Below, piece after piece: positions 52,610-61,734 of a DNA stretch of 64,000 nucleotides. The DNA comes from Salipaludibacillus neizhouensis. GTDB taxonomy: Bacteria > Bacillota > Bacilli > Bacillales > Salisediminibacteriaceae. The position numbers were made by a program, and so were the translations under genes. The notes under the pieces are model-generated. The model was not told where the DNA came from and made no database searches. It saw only the letters and a list, made by a program, of their open reading frames with translations. The stretch's first letter is position 1. Each line of letters begins with the position of its first letter. The stretch lies in contig NZ_KZ614146.1 in the NCBI RefSeq assembly GCF_002886185.1, forward strand, positions 1,906,930 to 1,970,929. Reading direction: 5' to 3'.

Positions 52610-53503
52610 TTAGAGGTTAAGTAGTCTGTCTAGTTCTTCAACAAGTTTTCCTAGTTCAGGTTTGCTAATTTGCGCATCCGCTCCTACCTGCACTCCTTTA
52701 TGATACAAGTCGCCAGTAATGAGTGATGAAAAGATAATGACCGGTAAATGCTGGACTTTCGGATCTTCTTTCACTTTTTTCGTTAAATGATGTCCATCCA
52801 TAGTTGGCATTTCTATATCCGTTACGAGTAGATCCACCTTTTCTCCTGGGGAAGACTGTAAATACTCCCACGCTTCTTTTCCTTCTTCTGTGAAGATTAA
52901 GTTTCTATAACCTGCCTCAGTAAGAGTGTTTTTTAAAATATCTCTCAATACTGGTGAATCTTCAGCAATAAGTACTTGTTTATGAGATCGATCTTTCCTT
53001 TCAATACCGTCTATTTTACTTATCGACATGCCTGCTTCGGGCATAATATCGTAAACGATTTTTTCATAATCGAGGAGTAAGATCATTGCTTCCTCCATTT
53101 TAATAACACCGATTGTTAAGTCCTGTAAACCTTGACTCAGTTTGTTCGGTTTTTCAATCTGCTCCCAGGAAATTCGATGGATTCGAGAAACAGAGTGTAC
53201 ATGGAAAGCGACTTTTACTTGATTTAACTCAGCTACGACTAATTTATCTTGATTTCCTTCAACTGATTTTTCGTATCCTAGTGCTTTTGCCAAATCTATA
53301 ACGGGTATCACTTCATCTCGCAGTCGGATGATTCCCTCTACATATGCATGAGAATGTGGCATTGTAGTTAATGCTAAAGGCTGAATAATCTCTCTCACCT
53401 TCATCACATTTATTCCAAATGTACCGATTCCTACTTCGAAAAGAATAACCTCCAGTTCATTTGTACCACTCTCTAATAAAATTCCTTTTTTTTCTTGGTT
53501 CAT
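52610..53503 (-). CDS. cheV: chemotaxis coupling/adaptation protein CheV
   Basis: A 297-residue chemotaxis protein that couples receptors to CheA and can be phosphorylated. The N-terminal CheW domain (about 15-155) has 'FEVGIGTFGINVMKVREI' and 'VIPVIDLAKALG'. The C-terminal receiver (about 172-295) has 'VLIAEDSPVLRD', the phospho-acceptor in 'LLVTDIEMPTMDGHH' and 'SKPELGKL' with the conserved Lys. The length and order match B. subtilis CheV. GGAGG precedes the ATG, and the gene is monocistronic with a strong terminator. Confidence 0.93.
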   Translation of the reverse strand: MNQEKKGILLESGTNELEVILFEVGIGTFGINVMKVREIIQPLALTTMPHSHAYVEGIIRLRDEVIPVIDLAKALGYEKSVEGNQDKLVVAELNQVKVAFHVHSVSRIHRISWEQIEKPNKLSQGLQDLTIGVIKMEEAMILLLDYEKIVYDIMPEAGMSISKIDGIERKDRSHKQVLIAEDSPVLRDILKNTLTEAGYRNLIFTEEGKEAWEYLQSSPGEKVDLLVTDIEMPTMDGHHLTKKVKEDPKVQHLPVIIFSSLITGDLYHKGVQVGADAQISKPELGKLVEELDRLLNL

Positions 53504-53728
53504 TATGATGCCTCCTCGGGCTCTATAAATCTATATGTAGTTCTTATTTCTTACTATATATTAGATTACCACGGTTTTGATTTATATTCCATATTTCTCT
53601 TCATAAAACAGTAAAATATACCATGTCTATAGTCCTGTTATTTATTCAACAGATTTCAATTGCTTCCTTTTGGAAATCCTTCTATAATAGTAGATGATAC
53701 AGATTTGCGAGATTGGAGGTTCATTCAT

Positions 53729-53920
53729 ATGTTAAAACGTATTTTTTCTTTGGGATTCATAGCAATTTTCCTTCTGCTTACTCCTGTTACTGCGGCATTC
53801 GCAGAAACAAATGGAGGTCATGGAGATAGTGGTGGAGCTAGTTCCCTTGTTGAAGGTCCATTTATTATAGTTGCATTTGCAACCCTTGTTCTCATGGCCT
53901 ATTACGCAATTCGTGATTAA
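53729..53920 (+). CDS. small exported or membrane protein
   Basis: A 63-residue protein from ATG 53729, with GGAGGT nine bases upstream. The signal peptide (about 1-25, ending 'AAFA') is followed by a His/Gly/Ser linker ('NGGHGDSGGASS') and a second hydrophobic helix ('FIIVAFATLVLMAYYAI'). I do not recognise the family. The gene is monocistronic with a strong terminator. Confidence 0.65.
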   Translation: MLKRIFSLGFIAIFLLLTPVTAAFAETNGGHGDSGGASSLVEGPFIIVAFATLVLMAYYAIRD

Positions 53921-53936
53921 TTAATATTTACATAGG

Positions 53937-53972
53937 AAAAAATTCTTTGAACTGATATTCAAAGAATTTTTT
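53937..53972. terminator. terminator of small exported protein gene
   Basis: A perfect 15-bp stem (AAAAAATTCTTTGAA with TTCAAAGAATTTTTT) with a six-base loop, 17 bases past the stop. It can act in both directions. Confidence 0.9.
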
Positions 53973-53990
53973 CCTTTTCCTAAAAGAAAA

Positions 53991-54027
53991 GGAAGTCTCT
54001 AAAGGTCATTTTCCCATTCGAGACGCC
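53991..54027. repeat. repeated hairpin element, degenerate copy
   Basis: GGAAGTCTCTAAAGGTC and GAGACGCC match the terminator at 59081-59120 (GGATGTCTCTAAAGGTC and GAGACACC). The inner pairs are less complete here. Confidence 0.4.
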
Positions 54028-54054
54028 ATGAGCGAACAATCCACAGCACTCTAT

Positions 54055-54093
54055 AGAAAGAAAGAGAGGGTGACTTTTGAAGTCATCCTCTCT
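54055..54093 (-). terminator. terminator of cyclophilin gene
   Basis: AGAGAGGATGACTT pairs with AAGTCACCCTCTCT (13 of 14 positions) around a three-base loop, followed by TTTCTTTC on the minus strand. It lies 20 bases past the stop. Confidence 0.8.
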
Positions 54094-54112
54094 AAATATA
54101 AATAGAGGCTTT

Positions 54113-54910
54113 TTAATCTAATACCTCTACGGACTCTATAACAACATCTTCTACCGGACGATCTTGACCTTCTGTTTCAACTTGGTTAATCTCCTCGACA
54201 ACATCCATACCATCTATGACTTGCCCAAATACAGTGTGAACAAAATCAAGATGCGGAGTTCCTCCTACTTCCAAATATTTATCAATGGTTTCTCTCGGGA
54301 ATCCACTGTCTGCAAACATTTCCTCACTTAACCCATCTTCCTTAGCAGTGACAATAAAAAATTGACTACCATTTGTATTAGGGCCGCTATTTGCCATTGA
54401 TAAAGCACCATTAAAATGAGCTACTGAAGCATCGAATTCATCTTCAAAAGGTCCATCATAAATACTTTCTCCACCCATTCCAGTACCTTGCGGATCGCCA
54501 CCCTGAATCATGAAATCCTCTATAACTCTGTGGAAAACCACACCATCATAATATCCTTCTTCACCGAGTGTAAGAAAGTTCTCCACTGCTTTAGGAGCTA
54601 CTTCCGGGAACAATTTGATATGTATTTCCCCCATATTTGTTTGAATGATCGCTTCACGTTCATCCTCTGCTACTCCTTCTTCAAATTGTGGGTAGCTATC
54701 CGGACCTTCAGCAACTTCTGGCACATCTTCTTCTGCGTTCTCCGTATTAGCGCTGTTACTTTCATTTTCCTGAACTTCACTATTTTCTATCGTTGAATTG
54801 TCTACCTCTTCATTATTATTCGTTCCACCACATGCAGTAAGTATAAATATCGCACTTATACCGATACCTGCGGCAAGACTTTTTACGCTAAATCGTTTTG
54901 CTTTTTTCAT
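54113..54910 (-). CDS. lipoprotein peptidyl-prolyl isomerase, cyclophilin type
   Basis: About 265 residues from ATG 54910. AAAGGAG lies upstream; a longer ATG at 54931 would overlap it. The lipobox 'LTAC' is followed by an acidic, Asn-rich linker (about 30-75). The cyclophilin domain (about 85-262) has 'VVFHRVIEDFMIQGGDPQGTG', here split, with the catalytic Arg in 'FHRVI', then 'GALSMANSGPNTNGSQFF'. It would assist folding of exported proteins on the outer membrane face. Confidence 0.9.
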   Translation of the reverse strand: MKKAKRFSVKSLAAGIGISAIFILTACGGTNNNEEVDNSTIENSEVQENESNSANTENAEEDVPEVAEGPDSYPQFEEGVAEDEREAIIQTNMGEIHIKLFPEVAPKAVENFLTLGEEGYYDGVVFHRVIEDFMIQGGDPQGTGMGGESIYDGPFEDEFDASVAHFNGALSMANSGPNTNGSQFFIVTAKEDGLSEEMFADSGFPRETIDKYLEVGGTPHLDFVHTVFGQVIDGMDVVEEINQVETEGQDRPVEDVVIESVEVLD

Positions 54911-55204
54911 GTTTCCTAACTCCTTTATCATTCTTTTTGGAAGCCATTTTCCAGGCTTCTTCCTTTATTTTTGCCGCATACGCTTTTCTTACTACAACAC
55001 TCCTGATTTTACTCTACCCAAGTATCTTAGACAACCATTTTTGCACATTTAAACAACAATCAGATTTAATTATTGAAAGGAAAATAGTACAAGATTTATT
55101 TTACCAGTTAAACGAATAATCGACTTGACTATTGACTATAATAGAGTAAAATCAAAATAGAACACACGTTCGTTTTTAACTCAAAGACGAAAGGAGATTT
55201 TACC

Positions 55205-55573
55205 ATGGCCAGACTAACAGCGGAGGAAGAGCACATAACGGAATCCTACATCTTGCTTGAAATGGCCCGTAAAGTACTTGAAAAGGACTTGGCTCACATC
55301 GGACAAGCGCCTATCAAACTGAAGGACCCTTATATACGCTTACTTGAAGTTACACTGCACCGCCTCAGCAAAGAACTCTATACAATAAAGATGTCGATGA
55401 AGACCCATGGATTGAAAATTCAGTTAAATAATCATGATGAAAATTTCTCAGAATACATTATTTTTTTTCATGGCTATGTCCTTACAGCAAAATATTTGAA
55501 TACCCATTTAAAAAATAAAGTCAGTCACCAAATTGAGAATCTTTTCACCCAAAATAAACAAGAAAGCCAATGA
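55205..55573 (+). CDS. helical soluble protein, YhjD-like
   Basis: A 122-residue helical protein without Cys or signal peptide. 'MARKVLEKDLAHIGQAPIKL', 'YIRLLEVTLHRLSKEL' and 'MKTHGLKIQLNNHDENFSEY' look like a conserved Bacillaceae family that may include B. subtilis YhjD, but I am not certain. The function is unknown. AAAGGAGAT lies eight bases before the ATG. It converges on the amidohydrolase gene downstream, with only ten bases between. Confidence 0.6.
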   Translation: MARLTAEEEHITESYILLEMARKVLEKDLAHIGQAPIKLKDPYIRLLEVTLHRLSKELYTIKMSMKTHGLKIQLNNHDENFSEYIIFFHGYVLTAKYLNTHLKNKVSHQIENLFTQNKQESQ

Positions 55574-55583
55574 ACCTTCATCC

Positions 55584-56444
55584 CTATCTTAAGTATTGTT
55601 TGATTTTAGGATAAACATGGCAAGCTGTATTATAAAATACATCATTCCATGATGAGGAAGGAACATAAGACTGGATAAAATCAATGTACGGCTTTATTTT
55701 GACAAGTGGCCAATCCGTACCAAACATAAACTTATCATAGTTGTCACAATACGCAAAAGCATGCTTGAAGTGATCAAAATAATGAGGTGTTCGTAAAATT
55801 CTGCTCACCTCTTCCTCATCGCCAACTATGAGGCCTGATAAATCAGCATACATGTTAGAGTTTTTATAAATTATTTCTGCGGCATCAAGCATCCACGGAT
55901 CTCCAAAATGAGCCATAACAAAGGTAACTTCCCGATGTTTAACAGCTACTTCATCTAACGTAAGCGGATGGGCGTATTTTAAGAGGCCACGCTCAGAATA
56001 CGTATCGCCCGAATGAAAAATAACTGGAATTCGATGCAATTTAGCCAATTTATATACGGATTCATAGACTTTATCGTGGGCATAAAAAGGATAATAGCCT
56101 AAATATATTTTGATACCAACGACTTCAGGTTTTAATAACTCATTCTCTAAATGAAGCAATTCTTGCTTTTGCAGCCTGTATGGATTCACACCCGCACAAT
56201 ATACAACGGAATCAGAAGAAGCAGGCATCATGTCCATTCCCATCGGAGTTCGAGGAAGAGAATCAGGAAATCCTTCTCCTCCCTCAATTTCCCGAATTCC
56301 CATTCCAATAGCTAACGAAATATCACATTGTTCCATTTCTTTTCTTAGTCCTTTGTACGAATAATCAACATCGGAAATATGTTTAGCTGTATGCTGAAAT
56401 GTTTCAATATGCGACAAATGTATATGGGCATCGATTATTTTCAT
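55584..56444 (-). CDS. amidohydrolase-family metal-dependent hydrolase
   Basis: A 286-residue TIM-barrel hydrolase of the amidohydrolase-2 type. 'IIDAHIHLSH' gives the first metal His pair. Further ligands are in 'PVIFHSGDTY', 'TFVMAHFGDPW' and 'FMFGTDWPLVK' (Asp). There is no signal peptide. The substrate is unknown; relatives include decarboxylases and lactonases. GAGGGGAGG precedes the ATG. It is separate from the YwpF-like gene upstream. Confidence 0.85.
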   Translation of the reverse strand: MKIIDAHIHLSHIETFQHTAKHISDVDYSYKGLRKEMEQCDISLAIGMGIREIEGGEGFPDSLPRTPMGMDMMPASSDSVVYCAGVNPYRLQKQELLHLENELLKPEVVGIKIYLGYYPFYAHDKVYESVYKLAKLHRIPVIFHSGDTYSERGLLKYAHPLTLDEVAVKHREVTFVMAHFGDPWMLDAAEIIYKNSNMYADLSGLIVGDEEEVSRILRTPHYFDHFKHAFAYCDNYDKFMFGTDWPLVKIKPYIDFIQSYVPSSSWNDVFYNTACHVYPKIKQYLR

Positions 56445-56514
56445 GCATCCTCCCCTCTCCTAAAACAAAACGATTTAGGTGAACTATCCCATAGTATCCG
56501 AAATTGTTAGTTTA

Positions 56515-57024
56515 TTACTTATTACCACTGGAATAAAAACCTTTTTCTTTTACCTGTTCATAAGCATTCGATAAAATTCCTTGGATGGCACGTCCTCGAT
56601 CCTTTTTTCGTTTGCGATATTCATTATACAATGCCTCTCCTTCAAAACCTTCATCGATCAACTTCTTCAACACCATATCTGATAAATCTTCTTTTTTTAC
56701 AACCAGAACGCCTTCTAGGTGTACACTAATGTGATCAACCAGTTTATTTACTGAACGAACTTCACAAACTAAGGTAGCAGGATCATTCGTACGTTTACTA
56801 ATCGTTACTTCAGCCATTAACGACTGATTCTTTTCTAAATAATCTCGAAAAAATTGTTCCCATTCCGGGTCTAAAACAGCTTCAATTAACCAATTTTTTT
56901 CCGCTTCTTCTTTATTGATAATGAGACTATCTACTAAAGGAATATCTTTCCCCTTCATTACTTCATTTTCCCTTAGTTCCTGGTCAAACAATATCATTAA
57001 TGAACACAGTTGAAATGTTTTCAC
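56515..57024 (-). CDS. YwpF-like protein
   Basis: A 169-residue soluble protein. 'MKTFQLCSLMILFDQEL' at the start, 'LIEAVLDPEWEQFFRDYL' and 'AEVTISKRTNDPATL' match the YwpF-like family of Bacillus, which has no known function. The C-terminal part is strongly basic ('EYRKRKKDRGRAIQG'). GGGGGG lies upstream of the start. The spacer 57025-57223 towards the next gene holds only an imperfect hairpin (GGCACTGAA with TTCAGTGTC). Confidence 0.7.
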   Translation of the reverse strand: MKTFQLCSLMILFDQELRENEVMKGKDIPLVDSLIINKEEAEKNWLIEAVLDPEWEQFFRDYLEKNQSLMAEVTISKRTNDPATLVCEVRSVNKLVDHISVHLEGVLVVKKEDLSDMVLKKLIDEGFEGEALYNEYRKRKKDRGRAIQGILSNAYEQVKEKGFYSSGNK

Positions 57025-57223
57025 GATGCTTTAACCCCCCACAAAATCTTCCACTAGCTTATACTACTTCGGTATCTCTTTCCAAATTCCCTCTCTCAAA
57101 AGCAAAAACATTCTTCCACTGAGCCACACCGATTCTTCCAAACAGGCGGCGATTACCCGTGGCAAAGCAACAAAGACACTGAAAAAGTTGATGGATACAA
57201 CTTCAGTGCCTTGATGCAATGAG

Positions 57224-58228
57224 TTATTCATATGTCTCCGAAACGAAATCATCATTTTCCGAACTAGAGGCAATTGGTGAAAGAATCTGTTCAAAAAGAG
57301 CTTCCAGTTCATCAACCATCTCCACTCCTTCTAAAGAAACGGCAGTGGTTCCTGAACCTAATGCAAAGTAAAGAGGTAACTGTTCCTGTCTAATCTCATA
57401 CTTAGAGGCATCTTTTATAGGTATCTTCTCTAAATAATTATTTTTCAGTCCAAAGGCGATTGCATAAATAAAACTAGTTGTAAGCCATTCCTTTTCATCG
57501 ATATCTTTTTTGGTGGCATCTTTTAATTGTTGACTAAATCTTTCCCATTTCACGTACTCTGTCCAACCTTTTTTCGTCATGGAAGAGTACGTCATCATCA
57601 TAATAAAGGTTGTAATACCTGCGAGAACGTAAAGGATACTTAGAAATGGAGATGCTAAGAATAAACCACTTCCTAGTACTACCATCACAACCGATAATCC
57701 CAAGAGAACCCGCTTATACGTCGGAAATAATTCCAGGTACCCCTTATCCTCCAGCTCATTCTTCATTATTTTTTCCCATGTGTACAGCTGTTTAATGAAA
57801 GCTTCACGAGTCTCCTGATTCTGAGTAAAGTAAAAAAGGTCATCCGAGTGAAAAACACCTTCTTTTCCAACATCAAATAGCATCCAGTCTATGAAAAACT
57901 TCTCATGTTCAGCAGAAGCCTCGGTTACAGCACCCTTTAACGAAAAATAATACGTCTCTGCAGTATCATCTTTACAGAAAACGAGCACTCGTTTTCGTAC
58001 CAAATTAAAAAGACTTGAAATAATATGCCTTGTATACACTCCTCTGCCATAAAGTAATTGTGAAATGATAGAAGGCGAGAGTGTTTGAAAATCTAATTCA
58101 GTTTTTAAATCAAACGATAATTCCCTTGTTAATTGACGTTTTTTTCGATGTTCCGAATACATCACAAAAATGCATAGTAAAGACAAAATGATAAATAAAC
58201 CGAGAAAGCTGATCTCCATTGTTTCCAT
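57224..58228 (-). CDS. DUF2207-like membrane protein
   Basis: A 334-residue protein. An N-terminal membrane helix (5-24) is followed by a cytoplasmic winged-helix-like domain ('LSPSIISQLLYGRGVYTRHI') of the type that precedes the C-terminal half of DUF2207 proteins. Two further helices (about 175-195 and 197-215) and 'GWTEYVKWERFSQQLKDATK' match the DUF2207 C-terminal pattern. The large extracellular part of full DUF2207 proteins is absent. The function is unknown. It starts 17 bases after the VTT-domain gene, so they are probably an operon. Confidence 0.65.
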   Translation of the reverse strand: METMEISFLGLFIILSLLCIFVMYSEHRKKRQLTRELSFDLKTELDFQTLSPSIISQLLYGRGVYTRHIISSLFNLVRKRVLVFCKDDTAETYYFSLKGAVTEASAEHEKFFIDWMLFDVGKEGVFHSDDLFYFTQNQETREAFIKQLYTWEKIMKNELEDKGYLELFPTYKRVLLGLSVVMVVLGSGLFLASPFLSILYVLAGITTFIMMMTYSSMTKKGWTEYVKWERFSQQLKDATKKDIDEKEWLTTSFIYAIAFGLKNNYLEKIPIKDASKYEIRQEQLPLYFALGSGTTAVSLEGVEMVDELEALFEQILSPIASSSENDDFVSETYE

Positions 58229-58245
58229 TAGGACAATAACCTCCT

Positions 58246-58929
58246 TTAAGAAGAATGATCATTAACTTGCGGTTTTAACCTCCGATAAAAACGAATGCCG
58301 TAGAATCCAACTATAGTGACAGAAAACAGTAAATATCCTATTAAATAAGATGTGTAAAGATTTCCTTCGATCCATAAAAAGGATGACAATAAACTTAAGA
58401 GCCAAATCATCGATATATTCCCAACTACTGTAGATATAAGATAAGGTTTCATTTCCATCGGACTGACTGCTGCTGAAATAGAAATAAGATTACTTGGCAT
58501 AATAGGAATACTTCGTAACAGAACAATCATTAGAACACCGTATGAAGAAATGAGATGTAAAATTTTTGAAAACTTCTTTTCTTTTTTAGCCCAAAAACGA
58601 TTTACCCATTTTTCCCCCATGCTTCGAGCAAGCCAAAAACACAGAATCGTACCTAGCGTTGTACCAATAAAACTAAATAGAAAACCTTGAATCATACCAA
58701 ATGACATAAAATGCAGCATAATTAAAATTAGGATCGGAAAAAGAGTAATGATATTCTGGATCATCATTAATGGAATCGTTATCAATAATACGCCATAACC
58801 CAATTCCTCAACGTTCTCCGTGAATTCCGTAACATCTTGTGATCTTAGCTGCATGATCCAATCCCAATTAAAAAAGACAAAAAGTAAAAGGACTATTAGC
58901 ATTATCGAGATGGAAACTAGGTTTTTCAT
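58246..58929 (-). CDS. TVP38/TMEM64-family membrane protein (VTT domain)
   Basis: A 227-residue membrane protein with six helices. The VTT/DedA-like core has 'LFSFIGTTLGTILCFWLARS' and 'LLRSIPIMPSNLISISAAVS', with conserved Arg and Pro residues. Members have been linked to lipid scrambling and undecaprenyl-phosphate recycling. The role here is uncertain. It is probably cotranscribed with the DUF2207-like gene. Confidence 0.88.
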   Translation of the reverse strand: MKNLVSISIMLIVLLLFVFFNWDWIMQLRSQDVTEFTENVEELGYGVLLITIPLMMIQNIITLFPILILIMLHFMSFGMIQGFLFSFIGTTLGTILCFWLARSMGEKWVNRFWAKKEKKFSKILHLISSYGVLMIVLLRSIPIMPSNLISISAAVSPMEMKPYLISTVVGNISMIWLLSLLSSFLWIEGNLYTSYLIGYLLFSVTIVGFYGIRFYRRLKPQVNDHSS

Positions 58930-59080
58930 ATTTTTACCACACCTATATCGAATTGGAGAAAGATAATCTCTTCTTCCGTAATTATAACGAAATCTTTCAC
59001 TAAATGAAAAGGCAGACGATTCGAATGCTTCCCTGATCCGTTAAATACGCTTAGAGAAATCTCTGTCTTGAGAAGAAAAA

Positions 59081-59120
59081 GGATGTCTCTAAAGGTCTTA
59101 TATGACCAACTGAGACACCC
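59081..59120 (-). terminator. terminator of MFS gene
   Basis: On the minus strand GGGTGTCTCA and GGTC pair with GACC and AGAGACATCC in a two-part stem, followed by TTTTTCTT. It lies 27 bases past the MFS stop. A degenerate copy is at 53991-54027. Confidence 0.75.
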
Positions 59121-59146
59121 TTTCTCCTTAACACTCTGTTGTTTCT

Positions 59147-60316
59147 TTATGATTCCACCTTTGTCTTTAAACTCGCCATCCGTTTTAAATAAAAGAATCG
59201 ATAAGTCATCGAACTAACAAATCCAATTAATGCCAATCCGGACATCAGATAATACAGGTTTTTTATATCAAACGTACTAATAATGGAACCACCTAGTATT
59301 GATCCAATAACTCCGGAAACACCAAAGAAAACAGCTATGAAAAGCAAATGACCTGTGGATTCCAATTCTTCAGGAACGAGTTTCGTGACAAATTGAAAAG
59401 CAGTCAAGTAAAAAGTTGCAAAGGCTAATCCATGAAGCACTTGTACATAAAGTAAAAAAGTTGGGTCTGGGGCAAGTGACATTAAGAACCATCGCAACAC
59501 ATATAAAGCTGCAGCAATCGTAATATAGGTTAACGGATGGAACCTGCTAAATAAATACACACTAAATGCAAATACAAGCGCCTCAGTTACGACACCAATA
59601 AACCAAGCCATACCTATTATCGATTCATCTCCACCTAACTCAACAATATACAATCCCATAAAGGAATCATTCATGCGGTGTGTCAGACTAATCGATAATA
59701 TTAGAATAAAAAAGATCAACAATTGCTTGTTTTTAAGAAGCTTTACAGCATGAAGAAGCTGAACGGGTTTTTTAGAGGGCTCACTATCAGGAGCAAACCA
59801 CGTAAAAACAATAGCCACTGCTAAAAAACCGGCGTAAACATAATAAATGTTTACGATTCCGATGTATGATAAGAGATACCCACCTGCTAATGAAGCGATC
59901 CCGAATCCAAGCGATCCCCACATTCTAATACTGCCAAAAGATACATTTCGTTGGATAGAAATTTTTTGTGCCAGACTATCCCCTAACCCTCCCGCGGGTG
60001 ACATGAAAGAAAAAAAGAGATAAAGCACCGGCAGCATTAGAATGAAATCTGTAATCTGAAAAAGAATAAATCCGATCGCCATAGCACTGGTTAAACAAAG
60101 CAGTAAAATACGTTTGACGGTCTTCCAACGATCACTCATAAATCCCCAAAAAGGTTGAGCAATAATTGCTGCTGCAGGTCCAACAGCCAGTAATAGCCCG
60201 ATTTCTGAACCACTTAAACCTAAAAACTGAAAATAAACAGGCAAATAGCTAATGATGATCGTCATAGCAGCATGAAAGAAAAACAACATACCTTTAAGCT
60301 TCCAAACAGATTGCAT
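59147..60316 (-). CDS. MFS transporter, MFS_1-like/sugar-permease type
   Basis: A 389-residue, 12-helix transporter. 'GPAAAIIAQPFWGFMSDRWK' has the loop-2 motif of major facilitators, and the halves repeat ('GSLGFGIASLAGGYL', 'GVSGVIGSILGGSII'). It belongs to the MFS_1-like group close to LacY and 3-phenylpropionate transporters (YwbF type). The substrate cannot be called. The gene is monocistronic with a distinct terminator. Confidence 0.85.
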   Translation of the reverse strand: MQSVWKLKGMLFFFHAAMTIIISYLPVYFQFLGLSGSEIGLLLAVGPAAAIIAQPFWGFMSDRWKTVKRILLLCLTSAMAIGFILFQITDFILMLPVLYLFFSFMSPAGGLGDSLAQKISIQRNVSFGSIRMWGSLGFGIASLAGGYLLSYIGIVNIYYVYAGFLAVAIVFTWFAPDSEPSKKPVQLLHAVKLLKNKQLLIFFILILSISLTHRMNDSFMGLYIVELGGDESIIGMAWFIGVVTEALVFAFSVYLFSRFHPLTYITIAAALYVLRWFLMSLAPDPTFLLYVQVLHGLAFATFYLTAFQFVTKLVPEELESTGHLLFIAVFFGVSGVIGSILGGSIISTFDIKNLYYLMSGLALIGFVSSMTYRFFYLKRMASLKTKVES

Positions 60317-60364
60317 CTTACACTTCCTCTCCGTTACGAAAAGGGAAGGCGCTATATTACTTCA

Positions 60365-61585
60365 TTAAAGGAGCCAATCATTTTCAAATAAAAAGATCGG
60401 ATCCAAATCAAAAAATACATAGTGCTCGTCACTTACAGGATAAGAATATGTCCGAATAAGATCATTCGTTTCAATATCACGGTAGTTATCTGAAAGCATT
60501 CCCATTTTCCGATGCTTCATTTGCATTATTTGATCCAAGAAATATGTTCTCCAACTCCAATTCTTCCCTCTGGCTTTTTCTTCATTATGCCAGCTAGTAT
60601 GGTTTTCTTTCAGCCAGTTGGCACTTATTTGAGAACCGTACATATCACATATGTACATCCTGAATGATACATCCTTAAATGTCTTGGTTAACTCTTGCAT
60701 TAACCGATCTGTCGATAAAGATACATCTTTTTCATTTAAAATTTGAATCATTTTACTGTCCATACCATGAAGGAATTCAATTTGTTTCTGAAGTCTGCGA
60801 TGCTCCATGTCTATAAATGTATGAATTTTCCCCTCTAAAAATTCTTTTGCAAGCGAGGGTTCAAGAAAAACATTGGTCGGTTCATGTAAATAATACCCCT
60901 GAAGGAATCTGCCTCCGTGCCTCCAAGCAATATAAAGCTGATGAAAATTTCTGATTCCTTTGAAATGAAGAGTTGCACCTATTTTCCTGGCAAATATAGC
61001 GATTGCTTCCAAGACATCTGTATAAGTAAAGTGATTGACTGATTCTTGCAAATCCGACAAATCTATTTTCATTATGTTAGGTTCCAACTTGGAAAAATAA
61101 TCGAGGTTCGTTTTGCTGGTCTTTATATCATCTATTGCGACTTGAAAACCACTGGCTTTCATATACATTAACATGTGACTTACATCATCAACGCTCTCCA
61201 TCATGTCATTCACACGAAACTCAAAAACGACTCGACTTGCAGAAAAGCCTTCTCTCTCATAACCTTGAAATAATTCCATGAGTTCTTCTAAGCAATCAAG
61301 CTGAATTAATACAGAGGGATCAATGTTAAAAAACAAACGAGGCTTGTTTTCTTGAGTAAGTGCGTATTGAACAGCCTGATGATAAATCTCTTTATCTATC
61401 TCCCATTTATATTCAGCAGGAACAGTAGGATCTAAAAAAAATGTAGATAATGTTTTAATCGTATCACCTAACTTAATTCTACCTAAAACCTCATATCCTA
61501 TAATACGGTATTCTTCAGAATTCATAATTGGTTTTAATAGAAAAAAAACTTTTTCTTTATTTTCAATTACTTCTATCGGGTCCAT
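60365..61585 (-). CDS. ykuI: degenerate EAL-domain protein, YkuI-like
   Basis: A 406-residue protein with an N-terminal EAL-fold domain (about 1-240) and a C-terminal PAS-like YkuI_C domain (about 250-405), the layout of B. subtilis YkuI. E32 (here 'EVL' for EAL), N87, E122, the D152-D153 pair, K173 and Q229 are present. The late motif that normally reads AEGVE reads 'FKGIR', so two key Glu are replaced by Lys209 and Arg212. Hydrolysis of cyclic di-GMP is therefore unlikely; binding or sensing is more plausible. Confidence 0.85.
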   Translation of the reverse strand: MDPIEVIENKEKVFFLLKPIMNSEEYRIIGYEVLGRIKLGDTIKTLSTFFLDPTVPAEYKWEIDKEIYHQAVQYALTQENKPRLFFNIDPSVLIQLDCLEELMELFQGYEREGFSASRVVFEFRVNDMMESVDDVSHMLMYMKASGFQVAIDDIKTSKTNLDYFSKLEPNIMKIDLSDLQESVNHFTYTDVLEAIAIFARKIGATLHFKGIRNFHQLYIAWRHGGRFLQGYYLHEPTNVFLEPSLAKEFLEGKIHTFIDMEHRRLQKQIEFLHGMDSKMIQILNEKDVSLSTDRLMQELTKTFKDVSFRMYICDMYGSQISANWLKENHTSWHNEEKARGKNWSWRTYFLDQIMQMKHRKMGMLSDNYRDIETNDLIRTYSYPVSDEHYVFFDLDPIFLFENDWLL

Positions 61586-61703
61586 TTTCTCCCTCTTTTC
61601 TTTTTAAGGGTTCTGTTTTAACTAAAAAGATTTGCTCTAAAATTTTTATAATCGATGCCTGTTCCTATATCTGTTAATTATATCACGTATCATATTATAG
61701 CAC

Positions 61704-61734
61704 GAAGAAGCCTGATTTAGGTTTCTCAGGCTTC
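61704..61734 (-). terminator. terminator overlapping the PHP-gene stop codon
   Basis: GAAGCCTGA pairs with TCAGGCTTC around a ten-base loop, followed on the minus strand by TTCG. The TGA stop of the PHP gene (61726-61728) lies in the stem. Confidence 0.65.

Noticed and set aside
57064-57315. 83-residue frame overlapping the DUF2207-like gene end
   Set aside because: It is an out-of-frame shadow with no ribosome binding site and no family match.
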